NCBI GenBank assembly: GCA_009746045.1
Contig: RPFO01000175.1
Span: forward strand, 2,319,787-2,381,786
Direction: 5' to 3'
DNA length: 62,000 nt
From: Mesostigma viride
Taxonomy: Eukaryota; Streptophyta; Mesostigmatophyceae; Mesostigmatales; Mesostigmataceae
The notes under the pieces were generated by a model. That model made no database searches and was not told the DNA's origin. It saw only the letters and a list, made by a program, of their open reading frames with translations. Position 1 is the first letter of the stretch. Each line of letters opens with the position of its first letter. The translations under genes were made by a program, and so were the position numbers. This document shows positions 46,610 through 57,949 of this stretch, one piece after another.

Positions 46610-48350
46610 GAGGTAACTCCGCCCCGCTAGCGCTAGTTCCGGCTCTTAATTTCAAGCTATGGCATTTCAAAGGCTATGGCGGGGCCGCTGTGATCGCGAT
46701 TTCGTTGCACCCGCCACGGCCCGGCGGTACTAGGCGTGCGTTCTGGGACGAAGGTAAGAACTATGTGGCACTAGCTGTAGTACGCAGCACCGTCGGGATC
46801 GTGGCAGATCGGCCATGAAGGAAGGTGAGATCATGATGAACCTAAATTGAAGTTAAACTATCACAAAAGTACTACTTGTACGTCATCAAACTTGACCGAT
46901 GCTGCGTGTGGCAATGAACCCCCCCTACTTGACAAAGTACTGATCTGAGACCCCTGACTTTGCTGCCGGTTTTATGCATGCGGCCGAAAGAGCGCGCAAC
47001 TTTGGGGCCCGCTATGCCGGCGGGTCATGAATTAGCATCCGCCGGCGCCACGCGCACGGGCACGTCTTTGCCAACGCAAGTACCCACGTACGTACAGTTG
47101 CGCCTGCACCATAATGCACTAGAGCTAGAGTACTCAGTACTGGCTTGCCTCCACCATGCAGTGAGAGAAGCTGGCGCGGCAGGGGCGCCCTCTCTCCGGC
47201 CGTGTATTAGCGGGGATGCCGTAATTTGTTGTAGCCACGTGACGCAGTCACGTGATTAAATACAAACTCCAGGTGTTACCTCGCATGCGACCGACAAGCG
47301 CTATATAGACACGCCCTGCAAAATAAAATAATGCGGAAGATGGCGAGTCGCGTCGCCTACAGTATAATTATGCTAGTCGCTAAAAATTAAACTGGCTATA
47401 CTCCACCCCTACTGTATAACTTTCTTACACTTCCTTACTTTTAACGCCGGCTAGGAGGTTCACGAAGCTGCAGAGAAGGCAACGTCAAACTGATCGTGTG
47501 CAAATCGCTTTTTTTTTTTGGCCATGCATTCTGGGCCCACTGGCCCAGTCGACTGCTGAAGCACGGGGCTGAGCACGTCTGAATAAAAGCCTTGCGCCAC
47601 GTACTTGCGCGGATTTCTTGCGCGACGTGCGCGGACAGGGCGCGGAGCCTGCGTGGACCCTGTATGCCCGGAACCTTGGTGATAACCGTGATATATGTTC
47701 ATAGGAAAGGTACATCATATTAAACTCTCTATTATCTGTCATATAGGTACATCCATATTATAATAATCCAACCTAAGCCAAATTGCCAATATTCAGCAGA
47801 AGGCTTTTCGTGTTTGGGCACGAGGACTGGTGATGGGGAAAGCCGGGCACTGGGCCGACAGAGAAAAGCATGGGTGCGTTACTGCGTACATGTAAATTGA
47901 ACAGCTCGTATCATCGCAGGCTTGAGCAACACCTGCAGCAACTGCGAAGGGGAAAAAGGGAACGACGCGACGGAAGGAGATGAAATGAGTCAAACCACGT
48001 CGACGTGAACGCTCACTACGACGCTGCGCCGTAGCAATAATATTGGCACTTGCCAACAAATACAGTTAGAAACAGTTGGATGCTTACCGGACTCAGCTCG
48101 CTAGCTTAAAGCACGCTCGGCATAGCTAGGCCGGTACGGTTGACGCCCGTCCTAGTTCCGGTCGACCGGTGTACGCAAACGTAGCAGCGATTGTTGTTGC
48201 TGGAGTTTTGCAGCTAGCTGTACGCCGGCTAGGTTTCCTTGCAGCTTACAACTTAATTTAAGGGTTCTTTGCAGCGGTATTTAGACAACGTTGCGTTTCG
48301 TATATTCATCGTTATGTGCCTGAAACTCCGTGCGCTGATGTCCGCTGCAG
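46610..48350. other. intergenic region upstream of exostosin gene 1
   Basis: No gene recognised. cacgtgacgcagtcacgtg at 47235-47253 is a perfect 8-bp palindrome with a 3-base loop. From about 48070 the sequence begins to match 57540 onward, which marks the duplicated unit. Confidence 0.5.
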
Positions 48351-48475
48351 CAACGTGCTAGTTGTTCCATGCATAACCCTTGGTCGCATATCGTGGTCGA
48401 CCAGCAGCATTAGACAAGGTCCCGTGCTCCTGGCCCTCCTCGCGTTTCCTGTAGCGGTCAACGCCATCATCTTGG
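48351..48475 (+). CDS. putative exon of an unidentified + strand gene, copy 1
   Basis: Starts after ccgctgcag and ends at TTG G before gtaagg, phase 1. Reads NVLVVPCIT...VLLALLAFPVAVNAI, a hydrophobic segment that could be a signal or membrane helix. The paralogous exon at 57828-57949 shows a whole-codon indel, and over the last 17 codons four of six differing codons are silent third-base changes, as expected for protein-coding sequence in this frame. An ATG at 48316 could extend it but is not conserved. Function unknown. Confidence 0.45.
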
Positions 48476-49779
48476 GTAAGGAGTTGCGGCGATCGCGACG
48501 CCGAGTGCTTTTCCTTACCTTTCCCAAGATGACGCATAGCTTTTGCTTTTCCCCTCAGTGTGAACGCCATGAATTTTGATCACCAAGATTCGCGGTCGCG
48601 ACGCAGCACTTGGTATGCTCGAAAATCCTATAGTGGCTAGCAGGTTGCCAGGCTTCGTCACTGCTGTCCTGGTATAGCCGTATAGATCCACTTTTTTTGG
48701 TGGCCTCAGCCAGCACTGAATGCATGGCTTTTTATTGTGCCGTTGAGGCATGCGGTCAGGTGGGTGGTGCCTCCTTCCTCTTTCAGCGTCGCAACCCTTG
48801 GCAATTAGGGCAGCTAGGGGCACGTGCGCTCGAGGCTTCTGCAATGTCGTTAAGAGTTTTTTTCTACCGACCTGCTGGCTGGGACCCAGGACCTGGATTT
48901 TTGAAGTAATTGTTGGTCAAGGAGCCGGCTGGCAGCCTGGCACAGTATGCATAGTGCGTGTGGTGCCCTGGCCCAGGCAAAGCGGACGCATTGTTGAAGC
49001 TGTACATAGTGTGTGTGAGGGCCTCACTCCATTAGCTCGCCTCGCACCTCTTGGTTCCCGGACAAGGCATCAAGGCGATGGCGGCGCTTATCTCGGGAGG
49101 CCAGGTGTGAGGAGTCGCTGGCATCTGCGCACATGAGGAGCGAGCACAGCTGGATCGAGGAGGTTTAATTCTAAGGCGGCTGCACGAGGCGGGGCGGACC
49201 TGGCTCACTGCCAGCCCCATAGTGCTCTCTCCGCGACGGCCAATGCGCTGCAAACGCGCCACCGGGGTCGTGGCCTCATGGGGCCCGCACTTTGTATCGA
49301 TCCGTAAATGATAGAGCTAGATCCTCTGATAAGCCCTCCATCCCACCATCTTTTTCTACATCAATATGCTCTGGAAACGCAATGTCATTCTAGTGTCATA
49401 GAAATTGTGAAGTTAAAAAAGTTAATTTCCCCGTCAGGGATCGAATTTCAGTTTTAACTTACAACACCAGAGCCTAAGCCACCGGCCAGCCCCAAACTAT
49501 GCCTAATTTTACTCCCCATGCCAACTTACGTACACTTGCATCATTCCCGCAAGATAACTGAGTTCAGCACAGAAATATTAGGCGGCAATGCCCCTCTGCG
49601 GTTGGCTGCACTGCTAGGCTCCATGTGCTCATAGTCTTTACTCCCATTTGCCAAACAATATCAGGTCAAGTTTTGTTTGTGGTCTAATTGATCAGCTACG
49701 AAGATGGGTTAGTACCCAAGGCCTCGGGTACAATAAATAGGATATAAATACGGCGACGAACTTGAGTGCCAACAGATTA
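48476..49779. other. duplicated spacer between exostosin gene 1 and gene 2
   Basis: Stretches such as 49060-49270 match 58577-58770 (ctcgg-rggccaggtgtgaggag, ggacctggctcactgcc). Short frames are open on both strands, but indels differ between the copies, so I assign no exon. gtacaataaata at 49728-49739 lies 40-52 bp beyond the gene 2 stop. Confidence 0.5.
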
Positions 49780-50253
49780 CTAGCCTCCCTTGCTGAGAGC
49801 CTGCTCTCTTTTCCGCAGCCTCACGTACAGCAGCTCCATAATGGTGTCCATGGCATCACTGCCAAGGTCATGATCTTCGGCCAGTGTCACATTCGCCACC
49901 AGATGCTCCATCGGAGACACATCAAAGCCCAGCTTCTGCAACCTGTTCTTGAGGTCCGTGCGGTAGCGGCGGTAGACAAAGCGGGGCCACAAGTGGCGGA
50001 TGTTGGCCTGCATTATTTCAATCTCCTCTTGGGGGATGGCCGCCAGTATTTCGTGCAGGTTCGGGATGTCCTTTTCCAGCACCCGCACCGAAATCTTGGA
50101 ATAGTTGAGGATGTTGGAAAATGCCTCCTCTACATCGTCCATGATGACAACGGGGATGCACCCGTGCAGAAGCCCATGGACGTATCCATGGCTCCAGCCG
50201 TCGCCCGGGAGCGCGCCGCAGAAGACCGAGTGCGCCATGTCCGTCAAGTAGTT
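49780..50253 (-). CDS. exostosin gene 2, exon 3: C-terminal GT47 region
   Basis: Acceptor gttcaacag, then NYLTDMAHSVFCGALPGDGW and SHGYVHGLLHGCIPVVIMDD. 158 codons including the stop. Close to gene 1 exon 3, with most differences in the last third. Confidence 0.92.
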   Translation of the reverse strand, partial: NYLTDMAHSVFCGALPGDGWSHGYVHGLLHGCIPVVIMDDVEEAFSNILNYSKISVRVLEKDIPNLHEILAAIPQEEIEIMQANIRHLWPRFVYRRYRTDLKNRLQKLGFDVSPMEHLVANVTLAEDHDLGSDAMDTIMELLYVRLRKREQALSKGG

Positions 50254-53200
50254 CTGTTGAACACATACAGCCAGTGCGCATAGTATATATTGTTGTAAAT
50301 CAAGGAGACAACCAGCGCAGGCCAGAAATCGAGAGAATCCGGACCATGGTAGCTCGATAGTATATAAAGTAGTATATGATCACGTATATTCCTGGGAAGA
50401 CAAGTTATGCGATAGGCCAACTTGTGGTGGCTTGCTGCCTGGCTAACACACACGTAAGGAGGCAAAAAGCAAAGATCTAACACATCACACACATACAGCT
50501 ACCTGTTTTATGGCGATGAATTCGGCTAACACATCACACACATACAGCTACCTGTTTCGTGGCGATGAATTCGGCTAAAACATCACACACATACAGCTAC
50601 CTGTTTCGTGGCGATGAATTCGGCTAAAACATCACACACATACAGCTACCTGTTTCGTGGCAATGAATTCGGCAGGCCATGTCCAGCACAAATGTCCATC
50701 CTACTAGTAGTATCATTGGACGATTGCCACTAACGGTCTCACTAATAATATTATTGGACGATTGTCCAGCATGGATCGTCTTACTGATGATACCATGGGA
50801 CGATTGCTGGCATTAATAGATAAAAACGGCGTGACTGCATCACGGAGCATATCGCCTGAATATTATGGATTATGGTGAGGATGGATGGATGACAGACAAT
50901 CAATCCAGTTATATTTGTGGCACAACTTGCGGTCACAACTTCTGGGTAACACAAACACAAGCAATACTTATGGTCGACTTTGGAACCATTGAATCAGGGT
51001 CCAGAAGCCCACTGGAAGGTCCATATCGCAATAAGCTGATATATGGCACGCTTGCTAATCCATAAACTGCATGACATCTAGTAACTACAAACCAAGAATG
51101 TGATCGACAATTACTGTTGCCTGCTTGTCCGGTTCCCCCAAGACCTGCAATCTATGCTCGTAACAATCTACACTCCCTTCATATTCTAATGATGCACGTA
51201 CACCCCTCAGTGCCCAAAGCCGCAGGGACAGGCCCTCCACAATCCTGACACGCGAGAAATGCAACAGCATTATGCTGCGTGATGATCCTATTATGCTATC
51301 TCGATGGACCTGCTACTCTAGGGGAGTAAGCGTGCTTATTCATTTATCTCGATGGACCTGCTACTCTAGGGGAGTAAGCGTGCTTATTCATTTATCTCGA
51401 TGGACCTGCTGCGCTAGGGGAGTAACCGTGCTTATTCATTTATCTCGATGGACCTGCTACTCTAGGGGAGTAAGCGTGCTTATTCATTTATCTCGATGGA
51501 CCTGCTGCGCTAGGGGAGTAACCGTGCTTATTCATTTATCTCGATGGACCTGCTGCACTAGGGGAGTAACCGTGCTTATTCATTTATCTCGATGGACCTG
51601 CTGCGCTAGGGGAGTAACCGTGCTTATTCATTTATCTCCTGCTGCACTAGGGGAGTAACTGTGCTTATTCATTGAGGCCCTTCCCTTCTCATGCCCGTAA
51701 AATACATCACTCTTAACAAGGACTTAGGCCTGTAGCTTGGTATGGTCTTGCTAAGAAAGATCACGAATTGAGGGCACGAGCGTGGCATCCTCAGAGCGGC
51801 GCAGGGGTGGGGATGAAGTAATGCAGGGCATGCGGCCATGCGTGCACATAGAAAAATAGTATGCAGGCACGAAAACTACCCTGACGTCCAGTCAGTTTAT
51901 TCCTCTTGTATACATGCTCTCCGTGATGAAGCTTAGACCACAGCAGCTGGGAGATTCCTCAGACTTCGGGGGGGAGGCGGGGGAAGGGGGGGGAGGCATC
52001 CTTCACTTGTCCGCACACTGTCTGCACGGTGCACAATGTCCTTGATTTAGAGATCGACATTTCATATGCCTCTCTCCAAGAAATACAAGCATCTCCCTGC
52101 TAAGACCTCTCCTTGATCTCTCTGCTAGCATGCTGGCCATCAAACAAAAAAACATGGCAAAAGAGATAGCTTCAGTCGTTGCCATCGAGTGCGTGTGTTA
52201 CCATGTCAGAAACATCACGGCCACCTGAGAGCGTGCCGTGCTGGACAGCGTGCTATCTATCTGTCTATCTACTTATATATATCAAGGAGATAACCAGCTA
52301 TCAATACATAGATATTATTGCATGCCGCTGTCACCTCCGTAATATATCATTCTCAGCAAATATAGATATAGCGGTGAAGGTGCGCCATACCAGACACGCA
52401 GCTGCGCCTCACCCTTGGATCTTCGTGGGTACCTGCCGACCACTCGGATGAATGCTGCAAGCAGAAGCTAGTTCAAAGCTGCCCTTCACTGTGCCAGCGG
52501 CCTATGGACGTCACATCAGCAGCCACCGCAATGCATACCTACAGACAATAATAACTCATATTTTATATAAGATATTTCGTAGCATGAGATACTAAGCACT
52601 GCTAACAGATTTTCCAGTATGGATCAGTAGCTCAAAATACTTGCCTTCCTCGTATTTCTGCACCAAAGACCACCAGCAGGCATCCGCCCTCCCCCACTCA
52701 CCGACGCAAACCCCGGGAAAAGATATATCCCCTTCTTGCGCCCCTCCTCGCCCAGATAGTACTTGGCAATCGCCTGTCGGATCCCCCAGCTGTAATTTGC
52801 TTCCGGCCTCCCTCTCCACCCGCCCACCTGCGCGTGCGCCTCACTGCCCATGTTCCCCGCGAAATAAAACAGCATGTCGCGGTTGTATTTCGCGCAGCCC
52901 GTGCACACGCCCTCAAACTGCCCCCCACGCCGGCGCGTCTCTGTGCCGTCCCGCCAGCGGTTATACAGCGAGAGATTGCTTTCCAGCCACGAGAAGTACG
53001 GGCCAGGGATTACGATGTCCTTGTCAGGGTCGTACCCAGGGGCATCCCCCCGCTCCTCCACATCCCCCGCCCAGGTGATCCCCCGAGGGTTGAAGAGCTG
53101 GGACGAGCTCTGGTTGGCAATGCCAAATTCAGCTGCCACCTCTGTGGACCCGAGTGGTCCGTCCTGAAACGCCATCCCGAACACCCGCTTGTCGTCCCGC

Positions 53201-54109
53201 GCGTATGGCTTCCTGATATATGCGTCCTGAGAGTACGCGGTCCTGGGCTCCACGTACTTGGCTCCCCAGCTCGTGATCATGATGGAGTTGCGGATGACAG
53301 CAGGCGCCGCAGCCGCGCCCTCGTCCCACAACCACATCCAGATGTGGTCCGTCCCGTTGTTCCGGTCCCAGTATGGGTAGTTGCTCCTTATGTGATGCCA
53401 GACCAGCTTGGCGGCCTGCACGGTGGCCACCATGCGCGCGCCCTCGTAGAGGCGCATCCGGGGGGAATCGCCACTTAGAAAATTGTAGCACGAGTTCAGG
53501 AACGGCACGTAGAAATAGTCCGCCTCGTCGGGGTCCAGCGTCCGGTGCTCACTGTGGAGTAGCCACTCGAGGAACATGAACTCAAAGCTGTACAGCCATT
53601 CTGAATACGTCAGCTGGGGTGTGTGGGAGAGCTGGTACTCCCGTGACGTGCACACGCCGTGCTGCCGCAGCTGGAGGAGGTGCGCGTTGAACACGGGGGG
53701 GAGCTCGTATATAAATATGCGGGGGCGTCGTGCCACAGAGGTAGTGCCCCCCCCGCTACCCACCTTGGTGGGAGAGGAGGCTTCCTGGGTGGGTGATGAG
53801 CCAGCAGCGGATAGAACCGACCGCATGCCTGCTCGCCCTTGCATGACACGCTTCCCCTCTAAAAGCAGTTTATTTTTGCTACCCGCCCCGCTGGCAGCCC
53901 GATCTGCCGAGGACCCCTCAGGTTCATAAACAAAGCCAGCGGTACTAACCCCACCAGAGCTCACCTCCGTCCCTAATGGCAGCCCGTTTGAGAAACGATG
54001 GCCAGCCGGCGGCGCCTTTGCCGCAGCCCTGGCAGCCAATGTTGCGAGGCGAAGCTCTTGCCGCGAAGGCCGTGGCTTCGGCGCTGCCCCTGCCACCGCC
54101 GGTCCTTGA

Positions 54110-54184
<75 letters not shown>

Positions 54185-56834
54185 CATCCCTGCCCCTGCC
54201 CCTGTCCCTCAATCTTGTCCCCGCCCCAGTTTCCATCCCCAATTTCATTGCTGTGTGCACCCTGATTCGAATCTGCCCCGCCATCCTTCTTCCCCTGCGC
54301 TTGCTCAGAGGGGATTGGTCCACCGGTTGCCGGCCCATCTGAGGCAAGTCGGGCCACTGCTGTCACTTTGGCAGCCAATGTTGCGAGGCGAAGCTCTTGC
54401 CGCGAAGGCCGTGGTTTCGGCGCTGCCTCTGCCAGCGCCGGTCCTTGACCCTGACCCTGTCCCTGTCCCTGTCCCTGTCCCTCAATCTTGTCCCCGCCCC
54501 AGTTTCCATCCCCACTCTCATTGCTGTCTGCACCCTGAAACAAGTCCGCCCCGACATCCTTCTTCCCCTGCGCTTGTTCAAAGGGGATTGGTCCACCGGT
54601 TACCAGACCATTTGAGGCAAGTTGAGCCGCTGCTGTTGTTGCTTTGGCAGCCAACGTTGCAAGACGAAGTTCCTGCCGTGAAGGCCTTGCCTTGGGCGCT
54701 GCCCCTGCCAACGCCAGTCCTTGCCCCTGGTCCTGGCCCTCAGCTGGGTTCCTTCCCTCCGTCTTGCCCAACCTTGGACTTGGACTCAAACCTGACCCCC
54801 AGCCATCCAGTTCGCCTGCATATGTGCCCTGCAAGCCGTCTAATAAGACCAGCTCACTGGTCGGCACCCTGACAGGGATGGAGCAGTCGATCCCGAAATA
54901 GTCCGGCTCGCAGATGCAAAAGCCACGGTCGCACCGCCCATGGCCCGAGCACTGGTTCAAGCAGATGCTGGGCACCGTCACGCTGCACAGGGGCCCCTGG
55001 TGCTCCGGGAAGCTGCAGGGGAACGTGCGCACGGGGGGGAGCACCCAGATGCCAGGGTTTGCAGGGTCCCAGTTCTCGGACGTCACGGGCAAGTTGCAGA
55101 ATTCGTTCACGTCCTGGAACCGGATCGGGCCCTGGCGATCCACGGTATCGTGCGCCAGCAGCCAGTCCACGTCCAGCTGGCTCGCAGAGGTCACGTTGAC
55201 GTCCCACTTGCGCAGGAATGTGTCGTCCTGTAGGAGCACGGCGAGCTGGTACGCCTCGTGGGCCTCAACAAAGCCAGCGTCGGAGATGGTCCTGTCAGGG
55301 AACCTGGTGCCAGCGCCGCAGTAGCAGCGTGCGCGGTCGCACTTGTTGAAGCAGTGGGAGAAAGTCCAGCCGCTGGGAGGAAAGGGGGGGGGGGGGGGGT
55401 ATAGGGTGGAGGAGACGTCCAAAGCAGACTATCAGGGGGCTTCCATATCAGGGGGCACTACTTGGAGCATCAGGGGGCTTGCCGTTTGTTTATAAGGCCT
55501 ACGATCGCGGTAGACGATGCATGGCGGCCAGCAGCGGTTCAAGTTGCAGAATATGGGAAGTTCGAGTTCAAGTTCGTAACACGAGAGCATGACACCCCAA
55601 AGCAGGCCGTGACCTGTGACAGGCCCCGATCTTGCCTCTAAAACGGGTATATGGCCTCAGCGTTCCACGGGCACTTAACTACAATACTGGCTAGGCAAAG
55701 ATGGATCACAGCTCGACCTCGTCTGCACTGCCTCCCATGGGCGTTGCCAACGAGGCTATCATATATAAGGGTGGTTGTCAAGAAGGCTATTCTGTATAAG
55801 GGCTCATGCCGATGCGTTATCGTGTATGAGGGCGGTTGACAAGAGCAAAAGCCTGGGTTGCAGGTCAGTATGAGCTGGCGTTGGACGGGTGTGAAGCAGA
55901 GGCCCACGGTGGAAACGCTTCACCAAAGAGTATTACGTTGTATGAAGCACAGCTCGTGGAATAAAGAACACGAAAGTGCTAGCTATAATCAAGTAACGTG
56001 TGTGTTTGCAACTTGCCCGTTGAAACTCTACGGCGGAGCTGATTTTCGGAAGAACCTCAGCACCCTTATGCTTGCAAATTAGGGACAAGTTCGGTGGATG
56101 GATGGATTGACGGATTTTCATCCCCTATTCCTATGTTTTCTCACGTGTACGGCCTTATAAGCTTCGCCAATTCTGGCGAACCTAACGGTTCTTCCGAAAA
56201 TTGGCTCCGCCTGATTAACCACCGGGGACGGCTTGGTACTGTTCGTATGTGCAGCAACGCATGCCCGTGGGGTGCTTGGCACACAACAGTAGGGGGTACT
56301 TGGCACCCAGCTTGGCACATGTCCGTGTCTAGATTTACAGGGAACACTATGGGTGGAGTAAGGTAGGTAGGGCCGTGCGCGAAGGAGCAAGCGGCCATGA
56401 TTTGGGGCGTTGTCAGATGGTACCCTGTTATCATAAGAGTCTTACCCGTCAGGGTTGTTGCAGGTGAAGCGGTCGACCTCGCCGCAATCCTCGCCTTTCC
56501 AACCCAACGTGCAACTGCAACGTCCGGTGAAGCAGTCGCAGGTCCCGCGCCCTTCAGCAGCGTTGCAGTCTCCTGCACAGGGTACGCTTACGGGGTAGCG
56601 GCTTCGGCCTCTAGAGACGCTGGCAGGAACAGGGTGAGGCTGTGCCCGAAATTCCTTGACAAGCGCGTCCCATCCCGGGATCAGCGAAAGATCTCCCAGC
56701 TCCCGCGAAGAACTGGTAACCGGAAGCAAACCTGCTGCTAGTGATACAATACCCATATATGTGATTATGGCCACAGATGTCAAATTAATGCGCCATGTTG
56801 GCCAATACATAGTCGGGCTATTCCCTCGTACCAT
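49780..56834 (-). CDS. exostosin-family (GT47) glycosyltransferase with EGF-like modules, gene 2
   Basis: Three exons with the same phases as gene 1, 1,177 residues by my model. Signal-anchor near residues 18-40 (LTSVAIITYMGIVSLAAGLL), EGF-like 1 in exon 1, EGF-like 2 in exon 2, a stalk enlarged by two or three repeated modules with a Gly-Gln run, then the GT47 domain from about residue 676 to the end. Compared with gene 1, the extra 216 residues are almost all stalk. Likely a Golgi type II glycosyltransferase; acceptor unknown. Confidence 0.9.
50470..50680. repeat. 49-bp tandem repeat in exostosin gene 2 intron 2
   Basis: Four copies with period 49 containing catcacacacatacagctac and ctgtttcgtggcgatgaatt. 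Not present in gene 1. Confidence 0.93.
51296..51675. repeat. 48-bp tandem repeat in exostosin gene 2 intron 2
   Basis: Eight copies with period 48 containing tctcgatggacctgctac and ggggagtaagcgtgctt. The 48-bp period keeps one frame open as a 16-residue repeat (LSRWTCYSRGVSVLIH); it sits in an intron on the other strand and is not taken as coding. Confidence 0.93.
51676..52701. other. exostosin gene 2 intron 2, left part
   Basis: No repeat family or exon recognised. Contains a G run at 51970-51990 and a (tatc)n-like stretch near 52250. Confidence 0.45.
52702..55372 (-). CDS. exostosin gene 2, exon 2: EGF-like 2, repeated stalk and main GT47 domain
   Basis: Acceptor cctcccag, and C completes Gly from exon 1. 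Cys-rich start (GWTFSHCFNKCDRARCYCG), then EGF-like module 2 (CLNQCSGHGRCDRGFCICEP). The stalk holds three copies of a module containing APKPRPSRQELRLATLAAK and two of GDGNWGGDKIEGQGQGQ, the last linked to about 12 Gly-Gln pairs. The GT47 core follows with FIYELPPVFNAHLL, EADYFYVPFLNSCYN, DHIWMWLWDEGAA and KDIVIPGPYFSW. Donor gtgagt, phase 0. Confidence 0.93.
54100..54210 (-). repeat. coding 6-bp minisatellite (CCCTGT)n encoding Gly-Gln
   Basis: About 13 copies of ccctgt on the + strand, read as GQ on the coding strand. Shorter runs of the same hexamer lie at 54450-54482. The 6-bp unit keeps the frame, so length changes alter the stalk without breaking the protein. Confidence 0.93.
55373..56445. 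other. exostosin gene 2 intron 1
   Basis: Short (1,073 bp) against 3,358 bp in gene 1. It carries three imperfect atcagggggc units at 55432-55480 and a G run at about 55385. No arrays like those of gene 1. Confidence 0.7.
56446..56834 (-). CDS. exostosin gene 2, exon 1: signal-anchor and EGF-like 1
   Basis: ATG at 56834. MVRGNSPTMYWPTWR, then a hydrophobic anchor and the EGF-like cluster CAGDCNAAEGRGTCDCF...CSC. Gene 2 has an extra Cys (DCF) where gene 1 has Trp (DWF), which restores the typical C-x-C spacing. Donor gtaaga in phase 2, identical to gene 1. Confidence 0.9.
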
Positions 56835-57827
56835 GGAAAGAGTCCGCTCCGCTGCAATGAAACGGCAATTTAAGATACGAGGGGCAACGATTTCGGTCTA
56901 AACGGCAAGCACAACGTGTGCATTCCGCAGCTAATCAAAGATGGTGAACTTCACAATAACACCACTTTAGCATCGTGGACGTAGATGGACGGACAAAGAA
57001 AGGATCCACGATTGAGAAACCAACCACACACGCACTTATATATAATCATTTAGGCAGCCGATGCCGAATGCGGCATGTCAAGTCCTTCGCATGACGTAGT
57101 TTTGTGGCAACTGCGCCCCCCCCAGCCATTGCATGCGCTTCTGATGAACAGGCCATCATTATGGAGCTCATCACAGGATCATCACGCGTAACATTAAAAA
57201 TCTCGCGCGAATTCCTGCGCGCCAATTGCGCCGATTCCTGTGCGGGATGCCGGGCTCCCTCACTTCGTGAAGTACGGCAGCAAAAGCATTCGTCGGGTGG
57301 TTGACATGACGTGGGCGGTGGCCGGTGGGACACTGCGGGCTGGGTTGCGCCGACAGAGGACTCCACAACTGCGTAACTCGAGCTGTAACTACTAACTCGG
57401 TAAGTACAGCTAGGGACTCGTGATGAAGGTCGCACATTGCTGCATTATTACATATTTGCTGCATAATTTAGGCAGGCACGAGGGGAAAAGTGAGCGAGGA
57501 ACTCCCGGAAAAAACGACGTCGACCCTTAGCAATCGTGGACATTTGATGGTGCTTGCCGGACTCAAGCTCGCTGGCCAGTGGCGAGGGCTTGCAGCATCC
57601 CTCGCCACAGGGCCGGTTTGATTCTCCTCCTGTCTGCGGTCAATTATAGTTGTGCGCGAATGTAGCAGCGATTGGGTTGCTGGAGTTTCGCTAACTGTAC
57701 ACCGGATACGTTTCTCTGCAGCGTACGATTGGGGAGCGACCTGCAGCAAATGCGCATGCGTAGCCATTTCCCCTACATCGTCCATGCCCATATACAACAG
57801 TGTACACGCTATTCATATCCATTGTAG
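56835..57827. other. intergenic region upstream of exostosin gene 2
   Basis: No gene recognised. tatatataat at about 57037 is about 200 bp upstream of the gene 2 ATG on its strand. From about 57540 the sequence aligns with 48070 onward. Confidence 0.45.
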
Positions 57828-57949
57828 CAACGTGCTCGTTATTCCCTGCATTACCCATCGTTGGTCGTGCTCCGCGACCAACAGCAGACAGGTTCAAGTG
57901 CTGCTGGCCCTCCTCGCATTTCCCGTGGCGGTCAACGGCATCGCCTTGG
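57828..57949 (+). CDS. putative exon of an unidentified + strand gene, copy 2
   Basis: Paralogue of 48351-48475. Starts after ccattgtag with NVLVIPCITHRW and ends VLLALLAFPVAVNGIALG, at TTG G before gttagc. It is one codon shorter than copy 1. Without splicing the frame stops at once (TAG at 57952-57954), consistent with a splice donor here. Function unknown. Confidence 0.45.

Noticed and set aside
51272-51658. 128-codon frame with a 16-residue repeat
   Set aside because: The 48-bp repeat period keeps the frame open; it lies in an intron of the opposite-strand gene and has no paralogue in gene 1.
57046-57435. 129-codon - strand frame
   Set aside because: No domain, no conserved counterpart in the other duplicated unit, biased composition.
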